NCBI RefSeq assembly: GCF_018403245.1
Contig: NZ_BOSH01000001.1
Location: forward strand, 868,001-932,000
DNA: 64,000 nucleotides
From: Paenibacillus sp. J2TS4
Lineage (GTDB): Bacteria > Bacillota > Bacilli > Paenibacillales > NBRC-103111
Direction: 5' to 3'
The position numbers and the translations under genes are program-made. Of the stretch, positions 63,142 to 64,000 are shown piece after piece. Positions within the stretch are counted from its first letter, which is position 1. Each line of letters opens with the position of its first letter. A model generated the notes under the pieces. It searched no databases and had not been told where the DNA came from. It was given only the letters and a program-made list of their open reading frames with translations.

Positions 63142-64000
63142 ATGGCCCATCCGGGAGAAACCAGGCAATTTTTCATCCTTAAAATGTTTAATTTTTTTAT
63201 TTACGCGACGATTGCCATCTTATTTACCTTCCTTCCTCTTTACTTCAAGGAAATGGGCTTGGAGACGATACAAATAGGGATGATCATGGCCGGCGGGCCG
63301 TTCATATCCATTATTGCGAACCCGTTCTGGGGCTACTGGAGCGATCGATTGCAAAATATACGGCGAATTCTGGTGATCATGCTGCTCGGCAACCTGATCG
63401 TTATCCAGGCTGTCTTTCATTGGAGCGGATCTGGCATTCTTGTGCCTGCGATGATTGTCTTCTTTTTCTTTCAGAGCCCTCTATTTTCTCAGAGCAACTC
63501 TCTCATACTGAATGCTATCGAAGGAACGAGCTACCGGTTTGGCGCTTTTCGGTTATGGGGCTCTTTGGGCTGGGCGGTATCCGCGGTTGCCGCCGGGTGG
63601 CTGCTTCAGGGCATTGGCCTCGATAGGCTGGGGCCGGTATACAGCCTTCTGCTTATCTGTTCTCTGGCCTTTACGTTCGGACTGCCCCGAGGGAATGCGA
63701 CCGCCATCGGGCAGATTCCTAATAAAGGCTACAGAGCCCTCTTTGCAAATAAATATTTTATCGCCTTTTTGTTGTTAGGAGTGCTTATTTCGATTCCTAA
63801 CTCAATCAATTCCACCTTTGTTTCGCTCTATATTGCAGAGCTGGGCGGGACGGAATCGATGATCGGCTGGTCGGCGTTTTTATCTGCCGCATTTGAAGCG
63901 CCCGTCTTTTTACTGTTGGACAGATATTTGAAAAGAAATCCGGTAACGATGATCGCCTGCTTGGTCCTGGTCTGCCTGTTGTTTGCGATCCGCTGGTTTC
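63142..64000 (+). CDS. MFS transporter, MFS_1-like family (5' part, continues past the window)
   Basis: The first 286 residues of a polytopic transporter that remains open at the window end. The N-terminus is FILKMFNFFIYATIAILFTFLPLYF, then IGMIMAGGPFISIIANPFWGYWSDR (the A-motif-like loop), RFGAFRLWGSLGWAVSAVAAGW and further helices. This matches the PPP/nucleoside-H+-symporter-like MFS subgroup common in Bacillales. AAGGG lies upstream of the ATG at 63142. The substrate is unknown. Confidence 0.82.
   Translation, partial: MAHPGETRQFFILKMFNFFIYATIAILFTFLPLYFKEMGLETIQIGMIMAGGPFISIIANPFWGYWSDRLQNIRRILVIMLLGNLIVIQAVFHWSGSGILVPAMIVFFFFQSPLFSQSNSLILNAIEGTSYRFGAFRLWGSLGWAVSAVAAGWLLQGIGLDRLGPVYSLLLICSLAFTFGLPRGNATAIGQIPNKGYRALFANKYFIAFLLLGVLISIPNSINSTFVSLYIAELGGTESMIGWSAFLSAAFEAPVFLLLDRYLKRNPVTMIACLVLVCLLFAIRWF

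Overview
The window looks like the chromosome of a Paenibacillus-type spore-forming Firmicute. The signs are strong AGGAGG ribosome sites, YesM/YesN-type two-component systems, CUT1 sugar ABC transporters that lack their own ATPase, CcpA-type cre boxes, a YpdA-like bacillithiol-disulfide reductase, a YtaF-type sporulation membrane protein and a DUF4179 anti-sigma protein. No phage, IS element, CRISPR array, rRNA or tRNA was recognised.

Layout. 0-1.4 kb: tail of an unknown gene, then ypdA. 1.5-8.5 kb: a cre-controlled secreted glycosidase-like protein, a secreted coiled-coil protein and an orphan AraC-type response regulator. 8.7-13.0 kb, minus strand: lipoate ligase, a GNAT acetyltransferase and an FAD oxidoreductase. 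13.1-27.9 kb: what I read as a complete sulfoquinovose (SQ) catabolic locus. It holds a YihQ-type sulfoquinovosidase, a creatinase-fold protein, a BASS-family transporter, an ABC importer (binding protein plus two permeases), an L-fucose-isomerase-like isomerase, a PfkA-type kinase, a GntR repressor, a class II aldolase and an aldehyde dehydrogenase. The two main promoters share an identical palindromic operator. 28-35 kb: a ykoP/ykoQ/ykoN-like envelope cluster with a nucleotide-pyrophosphatase-like enzyme, an EEP-family hydrolase and an ArsB-like permease.

35-41 kb: an MBOAT acyltransferase with its SGNH-like partner, a polysaccharide deacetylase lipoprotein, and an ECF sigma factor with a DUF4179 anti-sigma protein. 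All three transcription units are preceded by the same promoter-like element (TGAACC, 16 nt, CGCCTATA), which suggests one ECF regulon. 41.5-45 kb: ytaF, an MmyB-type regulator divergent from fabF. 45.1-52.4 kb: an LplB/YtcP/LplA-type ABC importer with its YesN/YesM pair. 52.4-58.7 kb: a lipoprotein, an APH(3')-like kinase, a GNAT, a MerR remnant, an ECF sigma factor fused to a degenerate peptidase-like domain, and a PadR-ABC operon with a truncated permease. 59.2-64 kb: an acyl-CoA thioesterase-like protein, an HTH protein fused to an F1-ATPase-beta-like domain, an orphan eukaryotic-type HisA, and a truncated-by-window MFS transporter.

Three intergenic spacers (15.65-16.19, 58.86-59.08 and 61.68-61.91 kb) are built from degenerate repeats with a period near 50 bp. 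In the SQ locus the inferred flow is: import of SQ or its glyceryl glycoside, glycoside cleavage, isomerisation to sulfofructose, ATP-dependent phosphorylation, aldol cleavage to DHAP and sulfolactaldehyde, oxidation to sulfolactate, and export. All functional assignments come from motif reading and memory of the families; no database search was run.
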